64,000 nucleotides of DNA from the NCBI RefSeq assembly GCF_015221995.1, contig NZ_JADFFM010000002.1, positions 1,612,001 to 1,676,000 on the forward strand, given 5' to 3'. Source of the stretch: Mucilaginibacter boryungensis (GTDB taxonomy: Bacteria > Bacteroidota > Bacteroidia > Sphingobacteriales > Sphingobacteriaceae). The position numbers and the translations under genes were made by a program. The notes beneath the pieces were generated by a model, which saw only the letters and a list, made by a program, of their open reading frames with translations, had not been told where the DNA came from and did not search any database. Below are positions 18,022-28,700 of the stretch, piece by piece (within the stretch, counting starts at the first letter, position 1; each line of letters starts with the position of its first letter).

Positions 18022-20470
18022 AACCTTTCCCTGCCCTGTTGCTTTCGTCGTCGGCGCCGGTTTGGTGTTGACGGGCTTTTATTTTATTGTTACCGAAGTT
18101 GTAAGTGAATGTTAACCGACTAACACGTGTCTCGCCCTTTTGAGTTATTTGCAGGTTAACCGATTGGTACATGCTGTTTACATTGTTGGTGCGTGTATTA
18201 AATATATCACTTACCGAGAATTTGATGTTTGCCTTTTTGTTGGCAAAAGAGTGACTGATACCGCCATCTATATTATACTGCGGGCGTACATCGTAAATAC
18301 CGACTTTAATATCCGATTTATAGTTAGTTAATATTTCCAACCGATAGCCTTTAATAAAGGTAAAGGTTTGGGTAGTGCGGAACTGGTAAGCAAGCTGGCC
18401 AACGTTTAGTTTAGCCCCCAGCAAATTGTTTGCTTTATTAAGCAGGTAAAACGTATTCAGGTTAACATTGCCGCTCCACCAATTATTAATAGTATAAGGC
18501 GAATTGATATTTAACCCGTAAGCATCCTGTGCATCTAAGTTCAGGTTGGTTTGGAAGGTGGCCTTTTTAACGGCATCTGTCAAAATTATCTGTGTAATTA
18601 CGTCGCTGGTATGGCTGTAATTCAGGTTTACGTTTATCGTATTATTCCAGGTGTAATGCAGTTCAAACGCATGGGTATACTGTGGCTTCAAGAAAGGGTT
18701 ACCCTGTACGTAAGTTAACGAATCTAAATAAAACACAAATGGGTTCAGGTTATCATAACTTGGCCTATCGATACGGCGACTGTAGGAAAACCCAATTTCA
18801 TTCCTTTTAGATAAGGTGTGGTTAACAAAAAAGCTTGGAAAAAAATCAATGTAATTGCGCGGTACAGGCGGCGTCCCGGCCAGGGTAGCTAACGACGTAG
18901 TATATTCGGCGCGTACGCCAATTTGTGCAGATGTTTTTTTCCAGGTTTTGCCCAGGTTAGCATAACCCGCGTCAATTTTCTCCTGGTAAACAAAGTGATT
19001 GGTGCGGGTAGCATCATTTACATAAACACCTGCGCCGTTTTGCCTTTGCGCCTGCAAATTGTTATCGGTTTTTACATCGCTGAATTTCGCGCCTGTTTCT
19101 AATTTTAACGATTTGCTGAAAGGGTAAGCGTAATCGGCCTTAGCGGTGCGGATATCAATAACCGATGGTGACTGGTTGCGCAAAAATACCGGCGCTTGTG
19201 ATTGCTGTCCGTTGGGTTTATAACTATAAGTAGCATACGCGGCATTATTGGTATTGCTGAACTTGGCATAATCCAGGTCGATACCTAACGACTGGCCCAG
19301 GGTATCTATCTGCCAGCGATCGTTAACGTTGGCGGCAAAGTTTTTATAGTGCTGATGCGATTCGGATGTGCTGTTTAACAAAGCGTTGGTGACATCCAAT
19401 GTTTTACCTATGTAGGTTACGGTAGGTAAATTATCTACACGGGTATTATCATAGCCATTCACAATAAAGCCTACGGTGTTGTGCTTGGTTAGATCGTAAT
19501 CGGCCCCAACACGATAGCTGTTGTTATGGTTAGTGTTTTGCATGGGCGTATATTGGTTGAAATAGGTAAGCGAGCCAACGCTATCAACCACGCGGCGGAT
19601 ATTCAGATTTTGCAGGTTACTATTATCGTTATGGCTAAAAGTGCCAAACATGTTCAGTTTACCATCTTTATGGTTCAGCGACAGGTTTTGATTGTCTTTC
19701 CACGTGTGACCGTAGGCAACACCGGTAGTGATGCTACCGCTGCTGCCCACTTCGCGATTTTTCTTTAAGCGGATATTGATAATACCCGAATTGCCCGAAG
19801 CATCATATTTAGCTGATGGGTTAGTGATCAGTTCTATGGCGGCAATATTGGTACCATCGGTAGAACGCAGTAGCGTGGCCAGTTGCGCTGACGATAGGTA
19901 AGTAAGCTTATCGTTTATCATTACGGTTACGCCGCTTTTGCCATTCAGGCTAATATTGTCATCCTTGTCAATGCTTACGCCGGGCGCGCGTTCCAGTATC
20001 TCCATAGCCGAGTTACCTGCAGCCAATACACTATTCTCCACGTTCATTACTGTACGGTCGAGTTTGCGTTCAATTAGCGGTCGTGCCGATTGGATGTTTA
20101 CTGTTTTTAATGCCTGCGCCGAAGATTGCATGCTGATGGCGGGCACGGTCACATTATTTCCGCTTACTGTAAATGGCTTGCTTAAGCCTTTGTTGTAACC
20201 AACCGCGCTTATTTTAATGATATAGTTACCGTTGGCTATGTTGGTAAGTGCGTATACACCGGCTTCGTTACCAAGCGCCCCTTTTACTATCGCGGAATCT
20301 TTGGTACGCAGCAAGCTAACGGTAGCAAATTCAACAGGTTTATTTTCAGTAGTAACAATGCTCCCCGTAATTTTGGCGGCCGGTTTTATAGCCTGGGCAA
20401 AACTTATCGTGGGCATAAATGCAAGTAGCAGTATATATATAAGATATAGTTTATTGGTAAATGGTTTCAT
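18020..20470 (-). CDS. TonB-dependent-receptor-like outer membrane beta-barrel protein (copy 1)
   Basis: Start set at ATG 20470 (816 residues), which opens with a signal peptide (MKPFTNKLYLIYILLLAFMPTISFAQ). Residues 30-110 are a carboxypeptidase-regulatory-like Ig domain (ITGSIVTTENKPVEFATVSLL); 130-220 resemble a plug domain (MEILERAPGVSIDKDDNISLNGKSGVTVMINDK); the rest alternates as beta strands ending in an aromatic terminal strand (RVSRLTFTYNFGNNK). This is the OMP_b-brl_3 type found across Bacteroidetes, presumed to import or sense an unknown substrate. It follows a close paralogue on the same strand and has its own upstream region. Confidence 0.85.
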   Translation of the reverse strand: MKPFTNKLYLIYILLLAFMPTISFAQAIKPAAKITGSIVTTENKPVEFATVSLLRTKDSAIVKGALGNEAGVYALTNIANGNYIIKISAVGYNKGLSKPFTVSGNNVTVPAISMQSSAQALKTVNIQSARPLIERKLDRTVMNVENSVLAAGNSAMEILERAPGVSIDKDDNISLNGKSGVTVMINDKLTYLSSAQLATLLRSTDGTNIAAIELITNPSAKYDASGNSGIINIRLKKNREVGSSGSITTGVAYGHTWKDNQNLSLNHKDGKLNMFGTFSHNDNSNLQNLNIRRVVDSVGSLTYFNQYTPMQNTNHNNSYRVGADYDLTKHNTVGFIVNGYDNTRVDNLPTVTYIGKTLDVTNALLNSTSESHQHYKNFAANVNDRWQIDTLGQSLGIDLDYAKFSNTNNAAYATYSYKPNGQQSQAPVFLRNQSPSVIDIRTAKADYAYPFSKSLKLETGAKFSDVKTDNNLQAQRQNGAGVYVNDATRTNHFVYQEKIDAGYANLGKTWKKTSAQIGVRAEYTTSLATLAGTPPVPRNYIDFFPSFFVNHTLSKRNEIGFSYSRRIDRPSYDNLNPFVFYLDSLTYVQGNPFLKPQYTHAFELHYTWNNTINVNLNYSHTSDVITQIILTDAVKKATFQTNLNLDAQDAYGLNINSPYTINNWWSGNVNLNTFYLLNKANNLLGAKLNVGQLAYQFRTTQTFTFIKGYRLEILTNYKSDIKVGIYDVRPQYNIDGGISHSFANKKANIKFSVSDIFNTRTNNVNSMYQSVNLQITQKGETRVSRLTFTYNFGNNKIKARQHQTGADDESNRAGKG

Positions 20471-20640
20471 TATTAAGTGTGTATAAGTGTATAATTTTGA
20501 CAATAGTTATCCTTTAAGATTTTTTCGTCTTTTTAAATTGTTTATTAAAGCTTTTATTAAACCGGCGCAGAACTGGGCCGTAACCGGATTTTGTTATTAA
20601 GATGCAGAAATGTACCCCAAGGTTACACCGGAACGAAAAA

Positions 20641-20672
20641 AAATCCCGGCTACATGCGTAACCGGGATTTTT
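20641..20672 (-). terminator. Terminator after receptor copy 2
   Basis: AAATCCCGG / CCGGGATTT, 9-bp stem, 12-base loop, with T runs on the minus strand. It ends the transcript of the upstream receptor gene, so the two paralogues are separate transcription units. Confidence 0.85.
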
Positions 20673-20714
20673 TATAAATATATCAGCCTGTTTCAATAGG
20701 CTTGCGGATGTGTA

Positions 20715-23168
20715 TTAGTTACCTCCGCCAACACGGCTCTTTTCTGCGTCGGCGCCGGTTTGATGCTGGCGGGCTTTTATTTTGTTGTTGCCAAAGCTGT
20801 AGGTAAAGGTGAGGCGGGTAACCCGGCTTTCGTTTTTCTGGTGTACTTCCAGGTTTACCGATTGATACATGCTGGTTACATTATTGCGGCGGGTATTGAA
20901 TATGTCGCTCATGTTCAGCTTAATATTTGCCCTCTTGTTAGCAAAGCTATGACTAACACCTGCATCGGCAGTATATTGTTCCTTCATATTAAATATGCCA
21001 TTTGTACGTGCCGAACGGTATACGCCGGTGACTTCTATACGGTAGCCTTTAATAAAGGTAAGGTTTTGTGTAGCCCTGGCCTGGTAGGCAAAAGAGCCAT
21101 CGTTTAAGTTAGCCCCCAGTAAGCCGTTCGATTCAAACTTATTGTAAAACATATTCACGTTAGCATTACCTGTCCACCACTTGGCAATAGTATAAGGCGA
21201 ACTGAAATTCATGCTGTACGAGTTTTGCACCTGTAAGTTCAAATTGGTTTGATATGATGCCTTTTTAACGGTATCGGTCAGGATGATCTGGTTAATTACA
21301 TCGGTAGTGTGGCTATAGTTTAATGCCACGTTGATGGTTTTGTTCCAGGTATAGTCAACTTCAAGTGCGTGGGTGTATTGCGGCTTCAGGAACGGGTTAC
21401 CCTGCTGGTAAGTGTATTTGTCCAAATAAAATACAAATGGATTAAGGCTGCCATAATCAGGGCGGTCGATACGGCGGCTATAAGAGAAGCCGATATCGTT
21501 CTTTTTATTGATGCTATGATTGATAAATACACTTGGGAAAAAGTCCAGATAATGCTTCACCACTGGCGGACTGTTAACCAGGTAGCCGTTAGATGTAGTG
21601 TACTCGGCCCTGACACCCAACTGGAATGAGGTGTTCTTATAGCTTTTACCCAGGTTAACATAACCCGCGTCAATCTTTTCCTGGTAAATAAAGTGGTTTG
21701 TCCGGCTTGGGTCGTTTACATAATTACCGGAAGCATTGCGTAATTCAGCTAATAAATTATTGTCAGTTTTTACATTACTGAACTTTGCGCCGGCTTCAAG
21801 TTTCAATGTTTTTGAAAATGGATAAGTATAATCGGCCTTAGCGGTGCGTATATTAATAATAGATGGCGATTGGTTGCGCAGGTACTCGGCTTGTTTTAAC
21901 GAACCGTTAGCGAAATAGATACTATTCAGGTAATTGGCATTCACTTCGTTATTAAAGCGGGAATAATCCAAATCGATGCTTAATTCCTGGCCAAGGGTGT
22001 CTATTTGCCAGCGATCGTTCATGTTGGCGGCAAAGTTGGTATAATGCTGTAAGCTTTGCGAATTGCTTTTCAGCGATGAATCGCCTACTGCTATAGTTTT
22101 TCCAATACGTGTTGCGCTGCTGCTGCTATCGCTTTCGAAATTAGTATAGCCATTTACTACAAAACCAATGGTGTTCTTTTTGGAAAGATCGTAGTCGGCC
22201 CCTACACGGTAGTTGTTATAATGATTTGGAGAGATTAAGCGACTATTTTGATCGAAATAAGTGCTCCCGGCCGATTGTTGTACCACGCGTTTAATATTAA
22301 TATTGTTTTCGCGGTTCTCATCATTGTGACTAATGTTGGTATAGATATTCAATTTCCCTTCTTTGTGATTTAAAGAAAGACTCTCGTTATCCTTCCAGAA
22401 TATCCCGTAACCAGCTCCTGCGGTAAGCGTACCACTGGTACCAACCTGGCGGTTCTTTTTTAGTTTGATATTAATAATACCCGAATTGCCTGATGCATCA
22501 TACTTAGCTGATGGGTTAGTGATTAGTTCTATAGTAGCGATGTTATTGCCATCAGTTGAACGTAGCAGTGTAGCTAATTGTGCTGATGACAGGTAGGTTA
22601 ACTTGTCATTTATCATTACCGTGACACCATTTTTGCCATTAAGACTAATGTTGTCATCTTTATCAATGCTTATACCGGGCGCGCGCTCCAATATATCCAT
22701 AGCCGAATTGCCGGCTGCCAATGCGCTGTTTTCTACGTTCATAACCATGCGGTCAAGTTTGCGCTCAAGTAATGGTTTCGCGGTTTGAATATTTACGGTT
22801 TTTAATGTTTTTGCCGATGCCCGGACACTTATAGCTGGTACGGTAAACGTAGCTGGTGCATTTACAGCAATGGTTTTACTTACGCCTTTAGTGTATCCAA
22901 CCGCGGTAGCCTTAACCACGTAATTGCCCGGGACAATATTATTTAATGTATAGGTGCCTTTGTCTGTGCCCAGCGTGCCTTTAACTACCGACGAGTCTTT
23001 GGCGCGTAATAAGCTTACTGTGGCAAATTCAACCGGTTTATTTTCGGCGGTAATAATGCTGCCTGTAATTTTTGCCGAAGGTTTTGGGCCCTGGGCAAAC
23101 CCTGCTGCTGGCAGCAAAGCCAATAGCAGTATATATATAAGGTGTAATTTATTTGTGAATGGTTTCAT
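20715..23168 (-). CDS. TonB-dependent-receptor-like outer membrane beta-barrel protein (copy 2)
   Basis: Start set at ATG 23168 (817 residues) with the signal peptide MKPFTNKLHLIYILLLALLPAAGFAQ, nearly the same as copy 1. Domain order is identical: signal, carboxypeptidase-regulatory-like domain, plug-like region (MDILERAPGISIDKDDNISLNGKNGVTVMINDK), beta barrel, C-terminus KARQHQTGADAEKS. The plug region is the best conserved part between copies, while surface loops differ, which suggests diversification of ligand specificity after tandem duplication. The upstream noncoding region is duplicated as well. Confidence 0.85.
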   Translation of the reverse strand: MKPFTNKLHLIYILLLALLPAAGFAQGPKPSAKITGSIITAENKPVEFATVSLLRAKDSSVVKGTLGTDKGTYTLNNIVPGNYVVKATAVGYTKGVSKTIAVNAPATFTVPAISVRASAKTLKTVNIQTAKPLLERKLDRMVMNVENSALAAGNSAMDILERAPGISIDKDDNISLNGKNGVTVMINDKLTYLSSAQLATLLRSTDGNNIATIELITNPSAKYDASGNSGIINIKLKKNRQVGTSGTLTAGAGYGIFWKDNESLSLNHKEGKLNIYTNISHNDENRENNINIKRVVQQSAGSTYFDQNSRLISPNHYNNYRVGADYDLSKKNTIGFVVNGYTNFESDSSSSATRIGKTIAVGDSSLKSNSQSLQHYTNFAANMNDRWQIDTLGQELSIDLDYSRFNNEVNANYLNSIYFANGSLKQAEYLRNQSPSIINIRTAKADYTYPFSKTLKLEAGAKFSNVKTDNNLLAELRNASGNYVNDPSRTNHFIYQEKIDAGYVNLGKSYKNTSFQLGVRAEYTTSNGYLVNSPPVVKHYLDFFPSVFINHSINKKNDIGFSYSRRIDRPDYGSLNPFVFYLDKYTYQQGNPFLKPQYTHALEVDYTWNKTINVALNYSHTTDVINQIILTDTVKKASYQTNLNLQVQNSYSMNFSSPYTIAKWWTGNANVNMFYNKFESNGLLGANLNDGSFAYQARATQNLTFIKGYRIEVTGVYRSARTNGIFNMKEQYTADAGVSHSFANKRANIKLNMSDIFNTRRNNVTSMYQSVNLEVHQKNESRVTRLTFTYSFGNNKIKARQHQTGADAEKSRVGGGN

Positions 23169-23300
23169 TTTGAGTGATTTATAAGTGTATAATTTTGGCA
23201 ATAGTTATCCTGTTAAAGATTTTTTGTCTTTTTAAAAACTTGATATTAAAAGATTAATAAACCGGAGCAGAACTGGGCCGTAACCGGATTTGTATTATGA
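23169..23300 (-). repeat. Duplicated leader region of the receptor genes (second copy at 20471-20600)
   Basis: The bases upstream of both receptor genes match closely: both contain GCAGAACTGGGCCGTAACCG on the plus strand, then ATAGTTATCCT and ATTATACACTTAT nearer the start (minus strand TTATACACTTAT). The shared leader shows that the duplication carried the promoter. The conserved CCGGTTACGGCCCAG block (minus strand) may be a regulatory element. Confidence 0.6.
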
Positions 23301-23326
23301 TGCAGAAATGCAGTACCTGGTTACGC

Positions 23327-23542
23327 CTATTTAAAAAAAGTTAAAACAGGTAATAATTTCTCGGTAACATCATTAATAAAATAAAAATGGAAACTGCCGT
23401 CGCGCTTTATGGGCGTATCCATAACCTGTTTGCCTGCGGGAATGGTACCTGCGTGTGTTGTTGCCTTAAAACAATTGCTGCATAAGGGAATAATAACCCC
23501 GCTGACCAGCAGCAGGGCTATATATTTCAATTGGGTTTTCAT
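23327..23542 (-). CDS. Small exported or membrane-anchored protein of unknown function
   Basis: 71 residues with an N-terminal hydrophobic segment (LKYIALLLVSGVIIPLC) and a cysteine at about 21-24 that could be a lipidation site. Its ATG overlaps the stop codon of the PspC gene in an ATGA, a sign of translational coupling. No family is recognised. The gene is probably the third member of the PadR-PspC operon; the 150 bases before it are taken by the PspC gene and the leader of the receptor lies downstream. Confidence 0.5.
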   Translation of the reverse strand: MKTQLKYIALLLVSGVIIPLCSNCFKATTHAGTIPAGKQVMDTPIKRDGSFHFYFINDVTEKLLPVLTFFK

Positions 23543-25185
23543 TGTTCATTTTTTGTGGTATCGGCTTTTATGGCCAGCGTGTCAATTTTGCATTGTAACC
23601 CGCCTTCGGTCATAATAAATGGGGCCGGTGCAGATTGGTCAAGCTTATTGTTCTCCTGGCAATCGTACACATTAATACCGTCCAGGTAGCGGTCCATCTC
23701 GCGGTCAATAACCAGTTTACTGTTCAATGGCACTTTAAGGGTAAGCCTAACCTCCTGTCCGCGCCATGCTTTGTTATGTGGCAGCTGTATGTGGCGGTCA
23801 AAGGTCAACACGCTGTCTTTCTGGGTAAAATGATAGGTAATGTCCTGCGCGTTTTGTAAAGCATCGGCGTAGTCGCGCCCACGCGCCCTGAATGATTCTA
23901 CTAATACAGGTTGGGTTACATCGCTGCGTTCAATGCTAATGCTCACATTGTTCGGCATATTGTTGTCATCCCAATCGTTGTTATACTCATTATCGTCAAC
24001 TATGATCCTGCCGGCTACCGAGTGTTTCAGGTCCAGCTTGGCGCTATCCTCAGCAGTAAGGTATTTTACGTCGTTTACTTTCAGATAGTACGTGTTTTTA
24101 GCATTAGGTACAATATTAACTGTCTGGTTCATTTTACCACCCGAGCGGAATTCGGCTGCTATTTGGATGCTGTAATAAACCACCACAAATAGTGATACCA
24201 GCCAGGCTGCCAATAAAGTGAAACCTGTAGTACGGCCAACAGTTGTACGGTTGAATACCAGGCGACTTGCCAGCAAGGCCATACCTATTAAAGGGATGAA
24301 CAATAACAAGAATCCGCACAGCATAAAAGGCATATTATACTCGTGGTTTAACATGCTGAATGGAAAAACATGCACTATATTCCGCTGCCCGTAAGCAAAG
24401 AAAGTGAACATACCTACGATTAATGCTATGGTAAACCCTATACAGGCCAGCATAATAGCAATACCCAGCAGCTTGATAAGCACTTTACCGGCACCGCCAA
24501 GAAAAGAACGCAGATGGTCGAAGAAATCGCCGGCAAAGTCGCGTGTCTTATAAATAAAAGGCTTTGCCTCGCTGTGCAGGTTGTTTACCGAACCTTGTAC
24601 GCCCTTTAATTCATATTCAAAGTTGCGTTTAAAGCCTTGCAGGTCCAGCGGCTCGCCTTTCATGGCCATGCGGTCGGCGCGGGTAATAGCTTTTGGTACT
24701 ACTATCCATAAAATAATGTATAGGAACAAGCCTGTGCCGAAAAAGCAAAACGCCACAGCAAATGCCAACCGTATCCAAACAGGCTGTATATCAAAATAAT
24801 TAGCAATACCAGCGCACACACCTGCCGCCAGATGATCGTCCGGATCGCGGAAAAGGCGGCGATTTTGGGTAGCTTGCGTATAGGCGGCATGGCTGGGGGC
24901 TTGCGGGCCGTCCTCATCTGCCGAAGCAAAATCCTCAACTGTACCCATTTGGCTTATCACCGTTTGCACATCCTGCTCAACAATTACCTGTTTATTTTCC
25001 TGTGCAAGTAATTCGTTAAACATCTCAGCAATGCGGTTTTCAATATCTGTAGTGATCTCCAGGCTATCTGCCGAATCAAGGAAATGCCTTTTTACATCTG
25101 TCATGTAATTCTTTAGCACTTCGTAAGCATCCTCTTCTATATGGAAAACGATGCCGTTTATATTTATGATGATAGTTTTATTCAT
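23539..25185 (-). CDS. PspC domain membrane protein with C-terminal envelope domain
   Basis: Start set at ATG 25185 (548 residues; MNKTIIININGIVFHIEEDAYEVLKNY). Residues 1-95 are a cytoplasmic helical region typical of Bacteroidetes PspC proteins; about 110-170 is the PspC domain (RRLFRDPDDHLAAGVCAGIANYFDIQPVWIRLAFAVAF) with its membrane helix; more membrane segments follow near 230-350; the last 200 residues are a beta-rich domain. PspC proteins respond to envelope stress. The PadR gene lies 13 bases upstream, so the pair is co-transcribed and probably auto-regulated. Confidence 0.85.
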   Translation of the reverse strand: MNKTIIININGIVFHIEEDAYEVLKNYMTDVKRHFLDSADSLEITTDIENRIAEMFNELLAQENKQVIVEQDVQTVISQMGTVEDFASADEDGPQAPSHAAYTQATQNRRLFRDPDDHLAAGVCAGIANYFDIQPVWIRLAFAVAFCFFGTGLFLYIILWIVVPKAITRADRMAMKGEPLDLQGFKRNFEYELKGVQGSVNNLHSEAKPFIYKTRDFAGDFFDHLRSFLGGAGKVLIKLLGIAIMLACIGFTIALIVGMFTFFAYGQRNIVHVFPFSMLNHEYNMPFMLCGFLLLFIPLIGMALLASRLVFNRTTVGRTTGFTLLAAWLVSLFVVVYYSIQIAAEFRSGGKMNQTVNIVPNAKNTYYLKVNDVKYLTAEDSAKLDLKHSVAGRIIVDDNEYNNDWDDNNMPNNVSISIERSDVTQPVLVESFRARGRDYADALQNAQDITYHFTQKDSVLTFDRHIQLPHNKAWRGQEVRLTLKVPLNSKLVIDREMDRYLDGINVYDCQENNKLDQSAPAPFIMTEGGLQCKIDTLAIKADTTKNEQ

Positions 25186-25198
25186 GATTTTGTTAATG

Positions 25199-25543
25199 TT
25201 AAGCGTTGGGGTTGTTTCTTCCTTCAATAGATGTTTGTACGGCAAAGGCCAGTTCCTGCCAGGTAGTATCCAGCTGGCTAAGTACGTTCCTGCCTTCATC
25301 GGATAGCGTGTAATACTTACGTGGCGGCCCCGAAACCGACTCGACCCAGTTATAGGTAAGCAAGCCATTGTTTTTTAAACGGGTAAGCAGCGGGTACAGA
25401 GTACCCTCAACTACAAGCAGTTGGGCTTTTTTTAGCTCAGCAATAATGTCTGATGCATATATTTCGCCCTTAGCTATAATGGAAAGTATGCAATACTCCA
25501 GTATTCCTTTCCGCATTTGGGTTTGTGTGTTTTCTACAATCAT
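25199..25543 (-). CDS. PadR family transcriptional regulator
   Basis: 114 residues. Winged-helix domain with the PadR signature: RKGILEYCILSIIAKGEIYASDIIAELK, then EGTLYPLLTRLKNNGLLTYNW and GPPRKYYTLSDEGR. PadR regulators are dimeric repressors that often control a membrane protein next door. It is the first gene of an operon with the PspC gene. The promoter is expected in the AT-rich region before 25560, shared with the divergent SusC gene. Confidence 0.9.
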   Translation of the reverse strand: MIVENTQTQMRKGILEYCILSIIAKGEIYASDIIAELKKAQLLVVEGTLYPLLTRLKNNGLLTYNWVESVSGPPRKYYTLSDEGRNVLSQLDTTWQELAFAVQTSIEGRNNPNA

Positions 25544-25729
25544 AATACAAAGATATATGTTTTAGATTGTATTATGCAATACATAGTACTAAATATTTTA
25601 AATTTTGTTAATTATCAATATAAAAAAGAGTTGATTTTTAACATTTTTTAACAAAAAATTTCTCTTGTTATTAATTTAATATTACTTTTAGAATTAATTA
25701 ACTAAGTATTAACTGATCTTATTATTAAC

Positions 25730-28700
25730 ATGAAAAAACTTCTACTAGCAAGTTTGTGCTTTCTCGTGCTGTGCTCCAGCCAGGTGTTTGCACAAAACCG
25801 AACTGTTACTGGTACTGTAAAGGCAAAGGAGGATGGCTTGCCGCTTCCTGGTGCTTCAATCGTGGTTAAAGGAACATCTTTCGGTACACAAACCAATGGA
25901 GATGGCAAATTCTCCATCAGCGTACCACCAAGAGCAACGTTATCTATATCGTTTACAGGTTACAAAACCGTAGAGGTTCCTGTACCCGCAAACAACGTAG
26001 TGAGTGTGACGCTGGAAGCTTCAGCGAACCAATTAAGTGAAGTTGTAATTAATACCGCTTTTGGTGTTAAGAAAACTTCAGGTAGTTTGGGTTACACCGC
26101 CACAACTATTGGAACCAAAGAGTTGACCCAGAGTGGCGCAACAAATTTCACTAACGGCTTAACTGCTAAGGTGGCTGGTTTGGTGGTTACCACAGGAGAT
26201 AACGGTATCGACCCGCAAACCCGTTTTATATTACGGGGTAATCGTCACATTAATGGCAACAACTTTGCGTTAGTAGTACTTAATGGTGTGCCAATTTCAC
26301 CAAATGATGTGAATACTTTAAACCCTGATGATATTGAAAGCACCGACATTTTGAACGGGCCATCTGCATCAGCTCTTTACGGTTCTGAAGCTTCAAATGG
26401 TGTTATCGTTATTACCACTAAAAAAGGTTCCCGTTCAGGTGCTCCGCAAATTAACGTAACCAGCACTTACCAGTTAGAGAAATTAGCTTATTTTCCTAAA
26501 CTGCAAACACGTTTTGGCAGTTATGGTGGTGAAGGTGTTCCGTTTGCTGATGCTGTTACCGGTTTCATTACCAGTGTACCTGGATACGAAAACCAATCTT
26601 ACGGCCCGGCTTATGATGGGCACATGGAAGTATTAGGTATACCTTTGCAGGATGGAACTGTACAGAAATATCCTTATGCTACACCTTCGGTTGATCCGCG
26701 TTATGCATTTTTTCAAACAGGCCATAGTGCAACGCAAAACGTGTCTTATGCCCAGGGTGATAATGTTAACGGCTTTAATATTTCTGCCAACCATTTAGAC
26801 AGAACAAATCCAACTCCCGGCGAAAAGTATACACGTAACATTGTACGTGTAAGTGCTAACCGTACTTATGGTATATTTAAGGCAGATTTCACCGCCAGCT
26901 ATACCAGCGCTTATACCAACCTTAGTCCATACAATGTTTACAGCACGTTGTTAAATACGCCAAGTTGGGCACCGCTGCAAAATTTTCAGGATATCACTGC
27001 GCCGTTTGCTGACCGCAGTACTTTCTTTAATTCTTATGATGTTAACCCCTACGCCGGCTTGCATGATAATCGTACTAACCGTCGCTTAGATGCATTTAAT
27101 GGTAGCTTTACCGGTACATTAACCCCGACTAAATGGGTTGATATAACCTATCGTTTAGCTGATAACCTTGGCAATATTACATCTCAAAATACCGTAGCGC
27201 AAATTAATTACTCTGACTATGCGCTATCTGATCCAGGAGGCACAGGTAACAGGGCTTCATCTGCAGGTGTACCGCTTGTTCCGGGTAACGTAACAAACAC
27301 TACTCAGTTTGGTGACGGTTCGTTCTTTGCTAACAACTCTAGTATAGCGGGCCCGCAAGGTTACTCTCGTTTAACGCAAGACATTATTGCAAGTTTTCAT
27401 CATGATTTTTTTACCGATTTTAAAACTAACCTGCGTGTAGGTAACACTATCTGGCAAGAGTATGGTAATCAAATAAGTAATAGCACTACAAATTTGCTGA
27501 TAGAGAACTTTTATAATATTGCGTTTGCTTCTGGTATACCTTCAACTGGTGTTATTACCGGAAAAATACGTCAAATAGCTTATTTTGGAGATTTAAGTGT
27601 TGGTTACAAGGATTGGGCTAATATTGAAGGTACTTTAAGAAATGAGCATGATTCGCGCCTTAACGATGCTAACCGCTCAATCTGGTTCCCTTCAGTAAAT
27701 GCATCAGTTATATTAACCAACGCATTGCCAATGTTAAAAGGCAACAAAGTTATTAACTACTTAAAAGTAAGGGGCAGTTACGCACAAGTGGGTGATGTTA
27801 ACGTAAATCCATACGGCTATATACCAACCAGTTACAGTGTTGCAACCAATTTCCCTTATGGTAGCTTAGCCGGTTTATCGTTAAATACTACCTTAAATAA
27901 CCCCAACCTAAAACCCGAAATTACCAAAGAAGTTGAAGTTGGTGTTGATTTTGGCTTTCTTGATAGCCGTATTAATGGTAGCGTAACTTACTACAATGAT
28001 CATACTACCAATCAAACTATCGGGATTAATACCACCCCATCAATTGGTTATCAAAACACTTTGGTTAACGTGGGCGATATGCAGAATAACGGTTTCGAAT
28101 TTAAACTGGACGTAGATGCCTTGCAACAACAAAGAAATAAATTTGGTTTATCATTTGGTGGTAACTTAGCTATCCAGGATTCAAAGGTAATTTCATTACT
28201 TAACGGCTTAAATTCAGTATCCATAGGTAGTAACGAGCAGGCTTTGGTGGGATCACCTTTCCCAGTATTAGTTGCTAATGATGTAGCCCGCGATCCGCAA
28301 GGCCACGTTATTGTTAGCGCTACAACGGGCTATCCTTCAACCGCTGCTGCCCTGGTTAATTTGGGCCGTATGACACCTAAATATATTTTAGGCTTAAATC
28401 AAAGATTGACCTACAAATTTATGACCCTGAATTTAGTAGAAGAATTCCGCACAGGTAACGTATTTTATGACGGTACAGAGCGTTCTGCTACTATTGCAGG
28501 TTCTTCGGCGTTTTCAGCGACAAATGGCCGCGAACGTTTTGTATTCCCAAATTCAGTAATCAATACTGGTACTACTGCAGCACCGGTTTATGTTCCTAAT
28601 ACCAATGTAGCCGTTCGGGATGGTAACTTACTATTCTGGGATAGCGGTTCATTTTATACTGTTGCAAGTACTTATACTACCAGCGCTGCATTTTGGAAAT

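Noticed and set aside
20514..20696. 60-aa minus-strand frame between receptor genes
   Set aside because: It spans the terminator of the upstream gene and the duplicated leader.
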